DNA from: Nocardia spumae
GTDB taxonomy: Bacteria; Actinomycetota; Actinomycetes; Mycobacteriales; Mycobacteriaceae
Assembly: GCF_020733635.1 (NCBI RefSeq)
Contig: NZ_JAJFZL010000001.1
Location: forward strand, 1,302,001 to 1,366,000
DNA length: 64,000 bases
Direction: 5' to 3'
Part shown: positions 27,366 to 36,944 of the stretch, one piece after another
Layout of the letters: every line of letters begins with the position of its first letter
Position numbering within the stretch: position 1 is the first letter of the stretch
Made by a program: the position numbers and the translations under genes
Notes under the pieces: generated by a model
What the model saw: only the letters and a program-made list of their open reading frames with translations
What the model was told of the DNA's origin: nothing
The model's database searches: none

Positions 27366-28063
27366 GGTACTGCCTCCTCAACGTGTGAAGCTGCAACCAA
27401 GCGTGGCGAGACCCCGGAAACCAACGGGCGTCTCTCGGGAACTTCGCTTCCCCTTCATCGGACGGGCCGGGGCGGCCCGGTGGGTGAGTTACCCAGCAGC
27501 AGACACGGTAACCCTTCGACTGTAAATTGTCCGGGAACGCCTGGTAGAACGCAAAATTTGTGGGATCAGGGCGGCTTGTGCGCACCGGTTTGCGAAACCT
27601 CGGCCATCACGGCGGGTCGCCTTGCGGTCCGCGGGCCGAGCATCGGGGACGGACGGCTGCCCGAGAGCGGCGCCGGCGGACGCGTACACGACACACATAT
27701 ATATAAGGCATCGATAGGTCATCAGGACTGATTCGGACAATTCGGGCATTCAAGACTAAATACCGCCGACACGCCGTCTGTATTACTTGGGATATATGAA
27801 TATTTGACCGCGAATTTACTATTGCCGACATGCTGCGCCAGGTGTCCGGAATGTCCGTAATTTGGGCGTTGTTCGCAGGTCGCATGGCAGGAAATTCGGT
27901 AGCCCGGTGATGGCTGAAACCAATACGTCGGTGTGTCCACCGCAAAATTCAAGATCAAGTATATGAAGATCAAAAATGTTGCTACGCAAGAAGGTTGGTC
28001 TGTGTAAGCTGACCTCGATCACGACCTACTACGAGGTGGGATGGCGGCGATGGTGGTGTCGCA
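27366..28063. other. AT-richer intergenic region upstream of the atp genes
   Basis: About 700 bases without a convincing gene. GC drops clearly from about 27690 to 28010, including an ATATATATAA run near 27697. It must contain the divergent promoters for the glycosyltransferase and the atp genes; a possible start region is TTGCTA near 27979 with TGTAAG about 20 bases later. No structured RNA was recognised. Confidence 0.5.
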
Positions 28064-28444
28064 GTGAGTATCGACAAACTCCGGCTGCGCCGTGCGGGCT
28101 ATATGGTAGCCGCATTCGGTGTGCTGGCTTTGGTGGTAACCGGTCCGCTGGATCGGTTGATGCTGGGTGTTTTCATCTGTATCGGTCTGGGCTTGGGATG
28201 GGCCAACGCCCAACTCACGTTGCGTTCGGTCACCAGGATCACCCGCTCGGAATCACCGAATAAGCAGATGCTGGCCATGTCCACGGCCGCGCGATTGATC
28301 ATCGTCACCGTGCTGGCGATCATCGTGGCGTTCCTGACGCGCCCGAACGGGGTCGGCATCTTCTTCGGGCTCGCGTTGTTCCAGGTCATCCTCGTCTTGC
28401 ATACCGTTGTGCCCGAGTGGAGAGGGCTCCGTCAGCAGTCATGA
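28064..28444 (+). CDS. atpI: AtpI-like membrane protein at the head of the atp genes
   Basis: 126 residues, GTG start. Four hydrophobic stretches and a short polar loop ([12 protein letters not shown]) match the size and layout of the poorly conserved AtpI/ATP synthase I protein that precedes atpB in many actinobacteria and helps c-ring assembly. Its stop overlaps the atpB start (ATGA), which supports the assignment more than sequence does. Confidence 0.75.
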   Translation: MSIDKLRLRRAGYMVAAFGVLALVVTGPLDRLMLGVFICIGLGLGWANAQLTLRSVTRITRSESPNKQMLAMSTAARLIIVTVLAIIVAFLTRPNGVGIFFGLALFQVILVLHTVVPEWRGLRQQS

Positions 28445-29202
28445 GCAGCAACATCGCGACGATGATCCTGGCCGAGGAAGAGCCGAAGATCGAAGTAGGT
28501 CACCACGCCACCGCCGAGTTGTGGGGATTGACGTTCAACGTCGACACCATCATCTCGACCGCGGTCGCCGCCGTGATCGTCATCGCTCTGGCGATATTCC
28601 TCCGCATGAAGATCACCTCCGGCGTGCCGAACGGCGTGCAGTTGTTCTTCGAGACCGTCACCGTGCAGATGCGGGGGCAGGTGGAATCGGCGATCGGAAT
28701 GCGGATCGCGCCTTTCGTATTGCCGCTGGCGGTAACGCTTTTCACCTTCATCCTGCTGTCGAACTGGATATCGGTGCTGCCGGTGCAGTACGGACGCGGC
28801 GAATTCATCTTCCCGCCCGCATCCGATGTCAATTTCGTCTACGCGCTGGCATTGTTCGTGTTCGTCTTCTACCACGCCGCGGGTGTCAAACGACGTGGTC
28901 CGTTGACGCATGTGAAACAGTTGCTGAAGGGCCACACAGGCTGGGGTCCGATGGTGTTGATCAACGTCATCGAGGAGATCGCCAAACCGCTGTCGCTGTC
29001 ACTGCGATTGTTCGGAAATATGTTCGCCGGCGGCGTCATGGTCGCGGTGATCGCACTGTTCCCGTACTGGATCGCGTGGGGCCCCAACGCCATTTGGAAG
29101 CTGTTCGATCTGTTCGTCGGCGCCATCCAGGCGTTCATCTTCTCGCTTTTGACCGTCCTCTACTTCAGTCAGTCCATGACGCTGGAGCACGAAAACCACT
29201 GA
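28441..29202 (+). CDS. atpB: ATP synthase F0 subunit a
   Basis: 253 residues from ATG 28441, chosen because it overlaps the AtpI stop. It has multiple membrane segments and the conserved helix [17 protein letters not shown], whose Arg is the essential proton-path residue (Arg210 of E. coli), plus [14 protein letters not shown] near the C terminus. It forms the stator channel against the c-ring. Order atpI-atpB-atpE-atpF is the standard actinobacterial arrangement, but no F1 genes follow in this window. Confidence 0.95.
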   Translation: MSSNIATMILAEEEPKIEVGHHATAELWGLTFNVDTIISTAVAAVIVIALAIFLRMKITSGVPNGVQLFFETVTVQMRGQVESAIGMRIAPFVLPLAVTLFTFILLSNWISVLPVQYGRGEFIFPPASDVNFVYALALFVFVFYHAAGVKRRGPLTHVKQLLKGHTGWGPMVLINVIEEIAKPLSLSLRLFGNMFAGGVMVAVIALFPYWIAWGPNAIWKLFDLFVGAIQAFIFSLLTVLYFSQSMTLEHENH

Positions 29203-29511
<309 letters not shown>

Positions 29512-29519
29512 TCGGCGAG

Positions 29520-30020
29520 ATGTCCGCGCGAACCGATGTGGTGGCCGATGGGAACTTCCTCATTCCCAACGGCACCTTCTTCGTCGAGCTGATCATCTTC
29601 CTGATCGTGCTCGGAGTCATCTGGTTCTTCGTCGTTCCGCCGATCCGCAAGGTGCTGACCGAACGCGAGGAGCGGGTCGAGACGACCACCGCCAACGCCA
29701 AAGAGGCGAAACAGGTGTTCGCCGAGGCCGAGGCGAAATATCAGACGGCCCTGGAACAGGCCCGTACCGAGGCGGCCGACATCCGCAACGAGGCACGGGC
29801 CGAGGGCCGGGCGATCATGGACGACCTGCGCACGCAGGCACAGGCGGAAGTGGACGGCATCGTCGCCGAATCCGCCGGTCACCTGCGCGCGGAGGCCGAC
29901 CGTGTCAAGGCCGAACTGCGACTCGAGGTCGAGCCGCTGGCGCAATCGCTCGCCGATCAGGTGGTCGGTGACAGTCGGCACGCCGGTACAGCCGGGCGCA
30001 GGAGGGGACGGGAGTCGTAA
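29520..30020 (+). CDS. atpF: ATP synthase F0 subunit b
   Basis: 166 residues. One N-terminal membrane helix (about 19-40, ELIIFLIVLGVIWFFVV) followed by PPIRKVLTEREERV and a long charged coiled coil, as in b subunits forming the peripheral stalk. It ends in a basic tail (GTAGRRRGRES). The next gene starts in the stop codon of this one. Assignment is clear from the fold pattern and position. Confidence 0.92.
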   Translation: MSARTDVVADGNFLIPNGTFFVELIIFLIVLGVIWFFVVPPIRKVLTEREERVETTTANAKEAKQVFAEAEAKYQTALEQARTEAADIRNEARAEGRAIMDDLRTQAQAEVDGIVAESAGHLRAEADRVKAELRLEVEPLAQSLADQVVGDSRHAGTAGRRRGRES

Positions 30021-30598
30021 TGATTCATACCAACGGCGGTGTTCTGGCCGCCGGCGGATACCAGATCACCTTCGATTGGCCGGTCTTCTTCAGTCAGCTG
30101 TTCGGCTTCGTGGTCATCATCCTCATCGTCGTGAAATGGGTTGTGCCGCCGGTGAAGCGGCTGATGGCCAAGAGTCAGGACGCGATCGCCAAACAGCTCG
30201 CGGACAGCGATCACGCCGCCACACAGTTGGACGAGGCCAAGCGGTCCTACGAAAACGCCCTGACCGAAGCGCACGCCGAACTCGAGCAGATCCGCGCCGA
30301 CGCGCGCGCCGATGCCGAGTACATCGTGGCGCAGATGCGGGAAGCGGCGGCCGCGGAGGTCGAGCGGGTACGACGGCAGGGCCGCGATCAGGTCGCACAG
30401 CTGCGTCGTCAGATGGTGCGCGATCTGGAAACGGATCTGGCGGCCGCGATGCTCGCGATCACCGAGGAGAAGGTGCGCGACCAGGTGAGCACCCCGCAGG
30501 CGAAGTCGGAGAGTATCGAACGGTTCCTGGAGGACCTGGAGATCCTCGCCAACTCGTCCCCGCCGATCAAGCGCCAAGCTCAACCCGGCTGGAACTGA
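30020..30598 (+). CDS. Second F0 b-type subunit; b part of a b-delta protein without the delta domain
   Basis: 192 residues. One membrane helix followed by VKWVVPPVKRLM and a long coiled coil matches the N-terminal part of the mycobacterial AtpH (b-delta fusion), including the SIERFLEDLEILANSS segment where the mycobacterial protein reads TVDRFLSELEQMAPSS. In mycobacteria about 280 residues of delta follow; here the protein stops 11 residues later. No alpha, gamma, beta or epsilon gene follows: the next gene is a sirtuin on the other strand. This is either a truncated main operon or a second F0-only set. Confidence 0.85.
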   Translation: MIHTNGGVLAAGGYQITFDWPVFFSQLFGFVVIILIVVKWVVPPVKRLMAKSQDAIAKQLADSDHAATQLDEAKRSYENALTEAHAELEQIRADARADAEYIVAQMREAAAAEVERVRRQGRDQVAQLRRQMVRDLETDLAAAMLAITEEKVRDQVSTPQAKSESIERFLEDLEILANSSPPIKRQAQPGWN

Positions 30599-30605
30599 AT
30601 ACCGT

Positions 30606-31520
30606 TCACGAGTTGTCGATGGGCCGCGGTCCATCGACAACTTGTCGTGTGGGCGCATTTCCGGACGGCGTCGCGGGTGTGAGTGCCTCGGCCAGCGCGG
30701 CGAGCGTGGGCGAACATCCGGAATCGATACATACGGTGGCCAATTCGTCGCCCCGGGTCCGGCCGCGGTTGACGATCACCACCGGCTTACCGGATTTCGC
30801 GGCGTGCCGCACGAACCGCAGACCCGACATGACGGTCAGCGACGAGCCCGCAACCAGTACCGCCTCGGCCGCGTCGACCATCGAGAAGGCCTCGCCGACT
30901 CGGTCTTTCGGCACGTTCTCGCCGAAGTAGACGATATCGGGCTTCAACATGCCGCCGCAGCGCGCACAGTCGACCATGCGGAAGCTGTCGGTCTCGCCGA
31001 CCACCGCATCGGCGTCGGGCGCGACCTCGATACCCGTCGCGGTGGCCAGTTCGGCGAATCCGGGATTGGCCTCCTCCAGCCGGTCGGCGAGGGTCATCCG
31101 CGAGATCAGTTCGTCACAGGACAGGCAGCGCACCCGCGCGTAGGTGCCGTGCAGATCGATGACATGGCGATGTCCGGCCTTGGTGTGCAGCAGATCCACG
31201 TTCTGTGTGATGAGCCCGCCGACGATGCCACCGCGTTCCAGCCGGGCCAGTATCCGATGCCCCGGATTGGGCCGGGCGGCATCCATCCGCCGCCAGCCCA
31301 CGTGGTTGCGCGCCCAATAGCGTTGCCGGAAGACCGGATCGCCGACGAACTGCTGATAGGTCATCGGATTGCGAGGTGGTGAATCCGGGCCACGGTAGTC
31401 GGGGATACCGCTGTCGGTGGAGATCCCCGCCCCGGTCAGCACCACGATCCGCCGCCCCGACAGCACCTCGGCCGCGCGTTCGAGCCCGGTGTCGATCGAC
31501 CGGGTGGCGGTTTCGGGCAT
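30606..31520 (-). CDS. Sir2-family NAD-dependent protein deacylase
   Basis: 304 residues. The NAD site is complete: GAGISTDSGIPDYRG near 31-45, QNVD, and the catalytic His in DLHGTYARVRC. The zinc ribbon has two Cys pairs (CLSCD and CARCG). C-terminal motifs GSSL and VNRG complete the Rossmann fold. It removes acyl groups from lysines using NAD. Length is typical for class II sirtuins. Its C terminus includes the hairpin shared with the atp end. Confidence 0.93.
   Translation of the reverse strand: MPETATRSIDTGLERAAEVLSGRRIVVLTGAGISTDSGIPDYRGPDSPPRNPMTYQQFVGDPVFRQRYWARNHVGWRRMDAARPNPGHRILARLERGGIVGGLITQNVDLLHTKAGHRHVIDLHGTYARVRCLSCDELISRMTLADRLEEANPGFAELATATGIEVAPDADAVVGETDSFRMVDCARCGGMLKPDIVYFGENVPKDRVGEAFSMVDAAEAVLVAGSSLTVMSGLRFVRHAAKSGKPVVIVNRGRTRGDELATVCIDSGCSPTLAALAEALTPATPSGNAPTRQVVDGPRPIDNS
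30611..30642. terminator. Hairpin at the convergent end of the atp genes and sirtuin gene
   Basis: Perfect 12-base arms AGTTGTCGATGG (30611-30622) and CCATCGACAACT (30631-30642) with an 8-base loop. It lies 13 bases after the second b gene and inside the last codons of the minus-strand sirtuin gene, so for the sirtuin it is a coding hairpin. Confidence 0.65.
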
Positions 31521-31561
31521 GAATCCAGGTTACGAGTCCCGCCGCGGGCATGTCGCGGCGG

Positions 31562-32407
31562 TCAATCCGGGATCCCGACCCGGCGGAGATCGTCGTCGTC
31601 ACCGCCTGCCGAGGCCGCGGCAGTACGGTCGAGCCGGCGCGCCCGGGTTTGGCTGTAGCCGATGCCGATGACCAGTACCGCCAGCAGCGCCGCGGACGTC
31701 CCGTAGGTGCCGAAGCCGAGGCCGCCGCTGTCTCGCGGTTTCGACAGCAGATCGCCTGCGGTGGCGCCGAGCGGGCGGGTCAGGATGAACGCCGCCCAGA
31801 ACAGCAGCACCCCGGAGAGACGGGTGTAGTAGTGGGCGAGCAGCAGTACCAGCATGATCGCGCCGATCAGTGCGGCACCGCCGCGATAACCGAGTCCCGA
31901 ACTGTCGGACAGATAGTCGCCCAGTGAGGTACCCAGTGTGTTCGACAACAGAATCGCCGCCCAGTAGAGCATTTCGCCGCGCAGCGTATGGATATTCGCG
32001 ACGTCGTAGGTCTGCCCGCTGAACCGCCAGATCACGAAGACGATCGCCAGTCCGCAGATCAGCAGGGCCGCGCCGGCGCCGTAGCCGAGTCCGCCGTCGG
32101 TGGAGGTATCGGAACCAGGGCCCCGATTGATCAGGTCCGACATGGTGGTGCCGGCCGTACTGGTCGCCGCGATCACCGTCCAGTAGAGCGCGGGGTGGAA
32201 GCGGCGGGCCCGCAACTGCGCGAGCACACTCATCACGAAGATGGCGAGGAACAGCAGGGAGGCCGCGGCGTAGCCCAGTCCCAAGGTCTGGGCCAGCAGA
32301 TCGCCACCGGTTTCGCCGAGGGTGGTCGCGGCGATCTTCAGGACCCAGAACAGGGCCGTGATCTGGGGGAGTTTATAGCCGGTGCGGGCCGGTGCCAGGC
32401 TCGTCAC
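31562..32407 (-). CDS. Membrane protein with four internal repeats (COG4705-like)
   Basis: 281 residues if started at GTG 32407, which has GGGAAGGGA a few bases upstream; the frame stays open to 32464. The protein repeats a unit four times: an aromatic-start helix followed by a small-residue turn and Asp, then GLGY or GLGF (FWVLKIAATTLGETGGDLL, YWTVIAATSTAGTTMSDLI, YWAAILLSNTLGTSLGDYL, FWAAFILTRPLGATAGDLL). Each repeat ends with another hydrophobic helix, giving about eight membrane spans. This matches an uncharacterised membrane-anchored protein family. Function unknown. Confidence 0.8.
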   Translation of the reverse strand: MTSLAPARTGYKLPQITALFWVLKIAATTLGETGGDLLAQTLGLGYAAASLLFLAIFVMSVLAQLRARRFHPALYWTVIAATSTAGTTMSDLINRGPGSDTSTDGGLGYGAGAALLICGLAIVFVIWRFSGQTYDVANIHTLRGEMLYWAAILLSNTLGTSLGDYLSDSSGLGYRGGAALIGAIMLVLLLAHYYTRLSGVLLFWAAFILTRPLGATAGDLLSKPRDSGGLGFGTYGTSAALLAVLVIGIGYSQTRARRLDRTAAASAGGDDDDLRRVGIPD

Positions 32408-32536
32408 GTCGATCCCTTCCCGGCCGCCGCCGCGCGCGACCGCATATCCGATGGACGGCGGCATTCTGCCCGTCGCTCGCTGAGATCACGCTGAGACCGA
32501 TGCGAGGGGCCGGCCGCGGTGGTCGATGATGGACGG

Positions 32537-33913
32537 GTGAATCGGTTCCGGCAGTGGCTGCGGCCGTCGCTCTGGGGGCTGCGGATTCGGTCCGCGCTGG
32601 TCTCGGCGCTGGCGGTCGGCGTGGTCCTGGTGATCGCCGCGTGTGCGATGCTGTGGCTGCTCAACCGCTCCCTCGTCGACGAGCTCGATTCGGCCGCCGC
32701 GTCGCGCGCCACCGAGCTCGCCGGTCTGCTCGCGCCCGACCCCGGCCGGATCGCCGCGCTGCCGCGTACCGAAGACGGACGGATCGCCGCCGCCCAGGTG
32801 GTCGGCGGCGACGGCTCGCCGATCTGGGGTTTCAATGATGGGCACGGTCGGCTGGCCGACCCGCCCGCGGGGGTCGACAGGGCGGAAGGGCTGCCCGCAT
32901 CCACGGGATACCGTGACGATTTCCGGGTGGCGAGCCGCCGGGTCGGCGCCTACCAGGTACTGGTCGCCGTCGACACCGAATCGGTGGAACGGGCGGTAGC
33001 GCAGGCCGGTCTGCTGCTGGCGATCGGAGCGCCGGTGGTGGTGCTGGCCGCGGCCGCGGCGACCTATCTGCTGGTCGGCCGTTCGCTGCGGTCGGTGGAG
33101 GCGATTCGGAACCGGGTCGCCCGGATCGGGGCCACGCAGCTGTCGGAGCGGGTGCCGGTACCACCACCGCGCGACGAGATCGCCCGGCTGGCCGAGACGA
33201 TGAACGATATGCTCGCCCGCGTCGAGGCCGGCCACCGAGCGCAGCGCCGGTTCGTCGGGGATGCCTCGCACGAACTGCGCAGCCCGCTGGCAACCGTCAC
33301 GGCCGCGCTGGAATTGGCCCGCGATCGGCCCGAGGCGCTGGACGCGGAACTGATCGACGGCACGCTGTTGCCCGAGGCGCAGCGGATGCGCCGACTGATC
33401 GAGGATCTGCTCACCCTCGCCGCCGCGGATGAGCGCGGGCTCGAATTGCACACCGGTGATGTGGATCTCGACGATCTGGCCCATGCCGCCGCGACCTCGG
33501 CCCGGTTGCGCGGTGACATCACCGTCGACACCGCGATCCGGCCGGTCCGGATGGTCGGTGATCCGGATCGGCTGGCCCGGGCGCTGCGCAATATCGTGGA
33601 CAACGCTGTGGCACACGCTCGTGCACGCGTCAGGGTCGCGACCGAGGCGCCGGAGGGCCGAGCCCGGGTCGTGGTCGACGACGACGGTCCGGGAATCCCG
33701 ATCGCCGATCGGGAGCGGATATTCCGGCGGTTCGTGCGATTGGAGGCCGATAGATCCCGCACCACCACCGGCGGCTCGGGCCTCGGGTTGGCCATCGTCA
33801 CCGAGATCGTCGGCGCCCACGGCGGTGCGGTCCTGGTCGGCGAATCGCCCTGGGGCGGTGCTCGGTTCGTCGTCGACCTGCCGATGGCGCCATCGGAGGG
33901 TGAGCCGGGCTAG
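32537..33913 (+). CDS. Sensor histidine kinase
   Basis: 458 residues from GTG 32537; the frame is open from 32519. Two membrane helices (about 17-37 and 155-180) flank an extracytoplasmic sensor of about 115 residues. HAMP follows, then HisKA with FVGDASHELRSPLATV (His near 244), and HATPase_c with an N box (IVDNAVAHA), DDDGPGI and GSGLGLAI. It should phosphorylate the regulator encoded convergently at 33910-34590. The sensor signal is unknown. Confidence 0.93.
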   Translation: MNRFRQWLRPSLWGLRIRSALVSALAVGVVLVIAACAMLWLLNRSLVDELDSAAASRATELAGLLAPDPGRIAALPRTEDGRIAAAQVVGGDGSPIWGFNDGHGRLADPPAGVDRAEGLPASTGYRDDFRVASRRVGAYQVLVAVDTESVERAVAQAGLLLAIGAPVVVLAAAAATYLLVGRSLRSVEAIRNRVARIGATQLSERVPVPPPRDEIARLAETMNDMLARVEAGHRAQRRFVGDASHELRSPLATVTAALELARDRPEALDAELIDGTLLPEAQRMRRLIEDLLTLAAADERGLELHTGDVDLDDLAHAAATSARLRGDITVDTAIRPVRMVGDPDRLARALRNIVDNAVAHARARVRVATEAPEGRARVVVDDDGPGIPIADRERIFRRFVRLEADRSRTTTGGSGLGLAIVTEIVGAHGGAVLVGESPWGGARFVVDLPMAPSEGEPG

Positions 33914-34590
33914 GTCGTCGCGGGATCGATCAAGCGATATCCGACACCGCGCAGGGTTTCGATGCTGTTGCGACCGAACGGCGTATCGATCTTCCGGCGC
34001 AGATAGCCGATGTACACCTCGACCACGTTCTCCGGACCGTCGTAGTGGGCATCCCACACATTGCGCAGGATCTCGGTCTTGGTCAGGGCGACCCCCTGGT
34101 GTCGCAGCAGATATTCCAGCAGTCCGAATTCCCTGGGGGTCAGCGACAATTCGATATCCGCGCGATGAACCGAGCGGCGGCGCCGGTCCAGCCGGAGATC
34201 GCCGGAAGTCAGGATATCCGGCTGCTGCGGATTCCGGCGGCGGAGCAGCGCGCGCAACCGCGCGTTGAGCACCACGAAGGAGAACGGCTTGGTGAGATAG
34301 TCGTCTGCGCCGAGGTCCAGCGCGTCGACCTGATCGTAATCGCCGTCCTTCGCGGTCAGCATCAGAACCGGCGTGGTGATGTCGCGTGCGCGCAGCCGCC
34401 GCAGCACTTCGTAGCCGCTGAGCTCGGGCAGCATGATGTCGAGGACGATCACGTCGAATTCGTCCTCGGTGGCCCACCACAGCCCGTCGGTGCCGGTGTG
34501 GGCCTGCTGTACGACGAAACCTTCCAGTTCCAGGCCGCGCCGCAGGGTGGCGGACAGCCGGGGCTCGTCTTCGACCACCAGCACACGCAT
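33910..34590 (-). CDS. OmpR-family response regulator
   Basis: 226 residues from ATG 34590 (MRVLVVEDE), rejecting an upstream in-frame extension of low-complexity Arg/Pro codons. Receiver domain with acidic pocket, phospho-acceptor Asp in VLDIMLPE, and Lys in TKPF; a C-terminal winged helix with LTPREFGLLEYLL and TLRGVGYRL. It is encoded convergently to its presumed kinase, and the two genes overlap so that the four bases CTAG at 33910-33913 supply both stop codons. Such pairs are normally co-directional. Confidence 0.94.
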   Translation of the reverse strand: MRVLVVEDEPRLSATLRRGLELEGFVVQQAHTGTDGLWWATEDEFDVIVLDIMLPELSGYEVLRRLRARDITTPVLMLTAKDGDYDQVDALDLGADDYLTKPFSFVVLNARLRALLRRRNPQQPDILTSGDLRLDRRRRSVHRADIELSLTPREFGLLEYLLRHQGVALTKTEILRNVWDAHYDGPENVVEVYIGYLRRKIDTPFGRNSIETLRGVGYRLIDPATT

Positions 34591-34697
34591 CCTCACAGCA
34601 TGCCCGGTGCGGCGCGTGGCCCCGGCGCGCGGGGTGGCACGCCCGACACGCTCTCGCGGTCCGGGCATCCTCAGCGTCCGCACAGCCGTGATCGGGC

Positions 34698-35300
34698 ATG
34701 GTCTCCGATATGACGCTGATCGCCGAGGACTTGCTCTGGCTGCTGCACGAGGATCGCGAGGGTGTGCCGACGGTCGACCGGACGGCGCTGTCGGCCGTGC
34801 TGGCCGCCGCTGTGATACTGGAGTCGCCCGAGGGTGCCCCCGTCCCTGTCGCACCGGGTGTGGTTGCGCCACAGGTGCTCTCGATGCGATCGATGCGCAC
34901 GGCGGCCAGATGTGAGGGGATGCTGCGTCGTGATCTGTTCACTCGATTGGACCGTTCGGGCCGGGTGTCACCGATCAGGTTCCGGCGCTTCGGCATCGTG
35001 CCCGCAGTTCGCCGGCCGACCGTCGATATCGAGCGCAAGGACGCGCTGCGCACCGCGTTGCACCGGGTCCTGCTGGACTCGCATCCGGAATCGGATCGCA
35101 TCGGTGCGCTGATCGCACTGTTGCACGCGGTGTCCGCACTCCCGGGCCTGTGCCGCGGCTGGTCCGCCGACAGTATCGAGCGCAGCGCCGACGAGTGGTT
35201 GCGGGGCCGGGCGCGATTCGATCGGATGGCGGCCACGGTGCGGGCGGCGGTGTGTGATCGGCGGGCGGCCGCCTTCGCCTGCGCCGATCGAATGCGGTAG
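34698..35300 (+). CDS. GPP34 (GOLPH3/Vps74-like) family protein
   Basis: 200 residues from ATG 34698; ATG 34710 (MTLIAEDLLW) is an equally good start. The opening TLIAEDLLWLLHEDREG and the all-helical remainder match bacterial GPP34 proteins, which are abundant in actinobacteria and related to the phosphoinositide-binding Golgi protein GOLPH3. Role in bacteria is not established; membrane-lipid binding is suspected for the family. Confidence 0.75.
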   Translation: MVSDMTLIAEDLLWLLHEDREGVPTVDRTALSAVLAAAVILESPEGAPVPVAPGVVAPQVLSMRSMRTAARCEGMLRRDLFTRLDRSGRVSPIRFRRFGIVPAVRRPTVDIERKDALRTALHRVLLDSHPESDRIGALIALLHAVSALPGLCRGWSADSIERSADEWLRGRARFDRMAATVRAAVCDRRAAAFACADRMR

Positions 35301-35302
35301 CG

Positions 35303-35827
35303 CTACAGCCGATTTCCGGATTCGACCACCCAGATGCCGCCGTTGTCGCGCCGCGCCGGCTGGGCCAGCCGCAGGGCGACGCGCCGGCCGTCCGGCCCGG
35401 TGACGAAGGCGACATCGTGGCGGCCGTAGGTGATGGTGGCCTGCGACCAGCCGAATCGGCCGGAGACGAAGGATCGCACCACCGAGTCCTCGTCCAGCCG
35501 CCACGGCTGATGCCCGGCATCGACGGATTGCTGCAGCTTGTCCGCCGCGCCGCCGCTGATACCTTCGCCGGGGAACGCCGAGTCCGGTACGGCGATCGCG
35601 ATCGATGCTGTGGCGGAGGTGATCTCGCCGGTGACCGATTCGGGAGTCACTCGGCGGGGGACCGTGTGCGGACCCTCCGAGGCCGGTGAATTCGACGAAC
35701 AGGCCGCCGCGAACACCAGGCCCGCCGCGAGCACCGCGACGCGGTATGGCCGCCGCGGTGCGTGCACGTCCCGGACGAGACGGTGGGTCGAGATGTCATG
35801 GTCGCTGCGGCGCGGGACCGAGTGCAT
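35303..35827 (-). CDS. Putative secreted lipoprotein
   Basis: 174 residues; ATG with AGGAGG six bases upstream decides the start. A long positively charged N region (to about residue 28) is followed by VAVLAAGLVFAAAC, a signal peptide with Cys at about 43 that could be lipidated, although the residue at -3 is Ala rather than the usual Leu or Val. The mature part has no recognised domain; its C-terminal half (WSQATITYGRHDVAFVTGPDG) suggests a small beta-rich fold. Ends three bases from the convergent GPP34 gene. Confidence 0.7.
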   Translation of the reverse strand: MHSVPRRSDHDISTHRLVRDVHAPRRPYRVAVLAAGLVFAAACSSNSPASEGPHTVPRRVTPESVTGEITSATASIAIAVPDSAFPGEGISGGAADKLQQSVDAGHQPWRLDEDSVVRSFVSGRFGWSQATITYGRHDVAFVTGPDGRRVALRLAQPARRDNGGIWVVESGNRL

Positions 35828-35854
35828 GGGGTCCTCCTGACACGGTAGGTGCCG

Positions 35855-36865
35855 TCATCGATTGATCCATGTTCGACCGCGACGCGTTACCCCGCTCAGG
35901 ACGCCTGTCGCGGATCGAGACCGCGATGTGACGCGGCACATCCGGAAGCCGGTCGGTGACGCCGTGGATTCGGGTGCGCCGGAATGCGTCTCGCTCAGCG
36001 AGACGGATGTTCCGCCACACCCGGGTCCCGGGGCGCGGTGGGCGGTGCCGGGTCCGGCCAGGAAGGTGGTGATCGCCGCGGTGACGGTATCGGGATCCTC
36101 GACCATCGGCAGATGTCCGCAATCGTCGAGGACGAGCCGGGTTCGGGGGCGCAGGGTCTCGTCGAGTCGCGCGCCCGCGCGGGCGGACAGGATGCGGTTG
36201 CGCCGGCCCCAGACGGTGCAGATCGGCGGAAACTCGGGACCGGGTTCGAATTCGTCGAGTGCGGCGAAGGCGGGAAAGTCCTGGACCAGCCGGTCGAGGG
36301 CGAAAAGCCGGCCACGGTCCCGCCAATACGCTTGCAGCCGTGGCGAATTCTGGAGCTTGCGGCGTCGTCCGCGCGGTCCGAGCTGATTGGTCACGATCAT
36401 CGACACCACCGGCCCGGGCAGTGCGAGCCGGCGGGCCAGCGGGGCCAGTGATACGAACCGGTCGAACCACATGAGCGGGGCCTGATCGCCGCGGCGCACG
36501 GTATTCCAGGTCAGCGGGTTGACCAGGATCAGACCACGCACCCGGGCCGGGTCGCCCATGGCATAGCTCAGCGAGGTCGCACTGCCCAGGCAGTTGCCGA
36601 TCAGTGCCACCTCGTCGAGCCGGTGCGCGTCCAGGAATCCCCCGAGCATCTCCACGTAATCGGCGAGGCGGTAACCGCGCGGCTGCTCGGATTCCCCGTA
36701 GCCGGGCAGATCCAGGGCGAAGACCTCATGATCGCGCCGCAGCACCTCGAACTGATCGTCCCAGATCCGCCGCTGCGCACCGGCGTTGTGTAGCAGCACG
36801 ACCGGATCGCCTCGGCCACCGCGGTCGTAGACGACCGCCCGTTCCCGGTGCAGGTATTCGACCAT
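35855..36865 (-). CDS. Alpha/beta hydrolase with Cys in the nucleophile elbow
   Basis: 336 residues from ATG 36865, which has GAGGAG six bases upstream; the frame is open further but lacks an RBS. Oxyanion region LLHNAGAQ, nucleophile elbow GNCLGS where Ser is usual, and a C-terminal DDCGHLPMVEDP with the catalytic His. A Cys nucleophile is known in dienelactone hydrolase and some other members of the fold, so activity is plausible. The last ~60 residues after FLAGPG are low-complexity and not part of the fold, possibly a read-through tail. Substrate unknown. Confidence 0.82.
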   Translation of the reverse strand: MVEYLHRERAVVYDRGGRGDPVVLLHNAGAQRRIWDDQFEVLRRDHEVFALDLPGYGESEQPRGYRLADYVEMLGGFLDAHRLDEVALIGNCLGSATSLSYAMGDPARVRGLILVNPLTWNTVRRGDQAPLMWFDRFVSLAPLARRLALPGPVVSMIVTNQLGPRGRRRKLQNSPRLQAYWRDRGRLFALDRLVQDFPAFAALDEFEPGPEFPPICTVWGRRNRILSARAGARLDETLRPRTRLVLDDCGHLPMVEDPDTVTAAITTFLAGPGTAHRAPGPGCGGTSVSLSETHSGAPESTASPTGFRMCRVTSRSRSATGVLSGVTRRGRTWINR

Positions 36866-36944
36866 GCCAGCTCCTCGGATTCTGCGAACATCGATGTTCG
36901 CCGATGGGGACAAGGTACCGCATCCATCCGTGGGGGGATCCGGA

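Noticed and set aside
27722..27973. 83-residue minus-strand frame in the low-GC region upstream of atpI
   Set aside because: Poor codon use and no RBS; the AT-rich composition alone makes an open frame likely.
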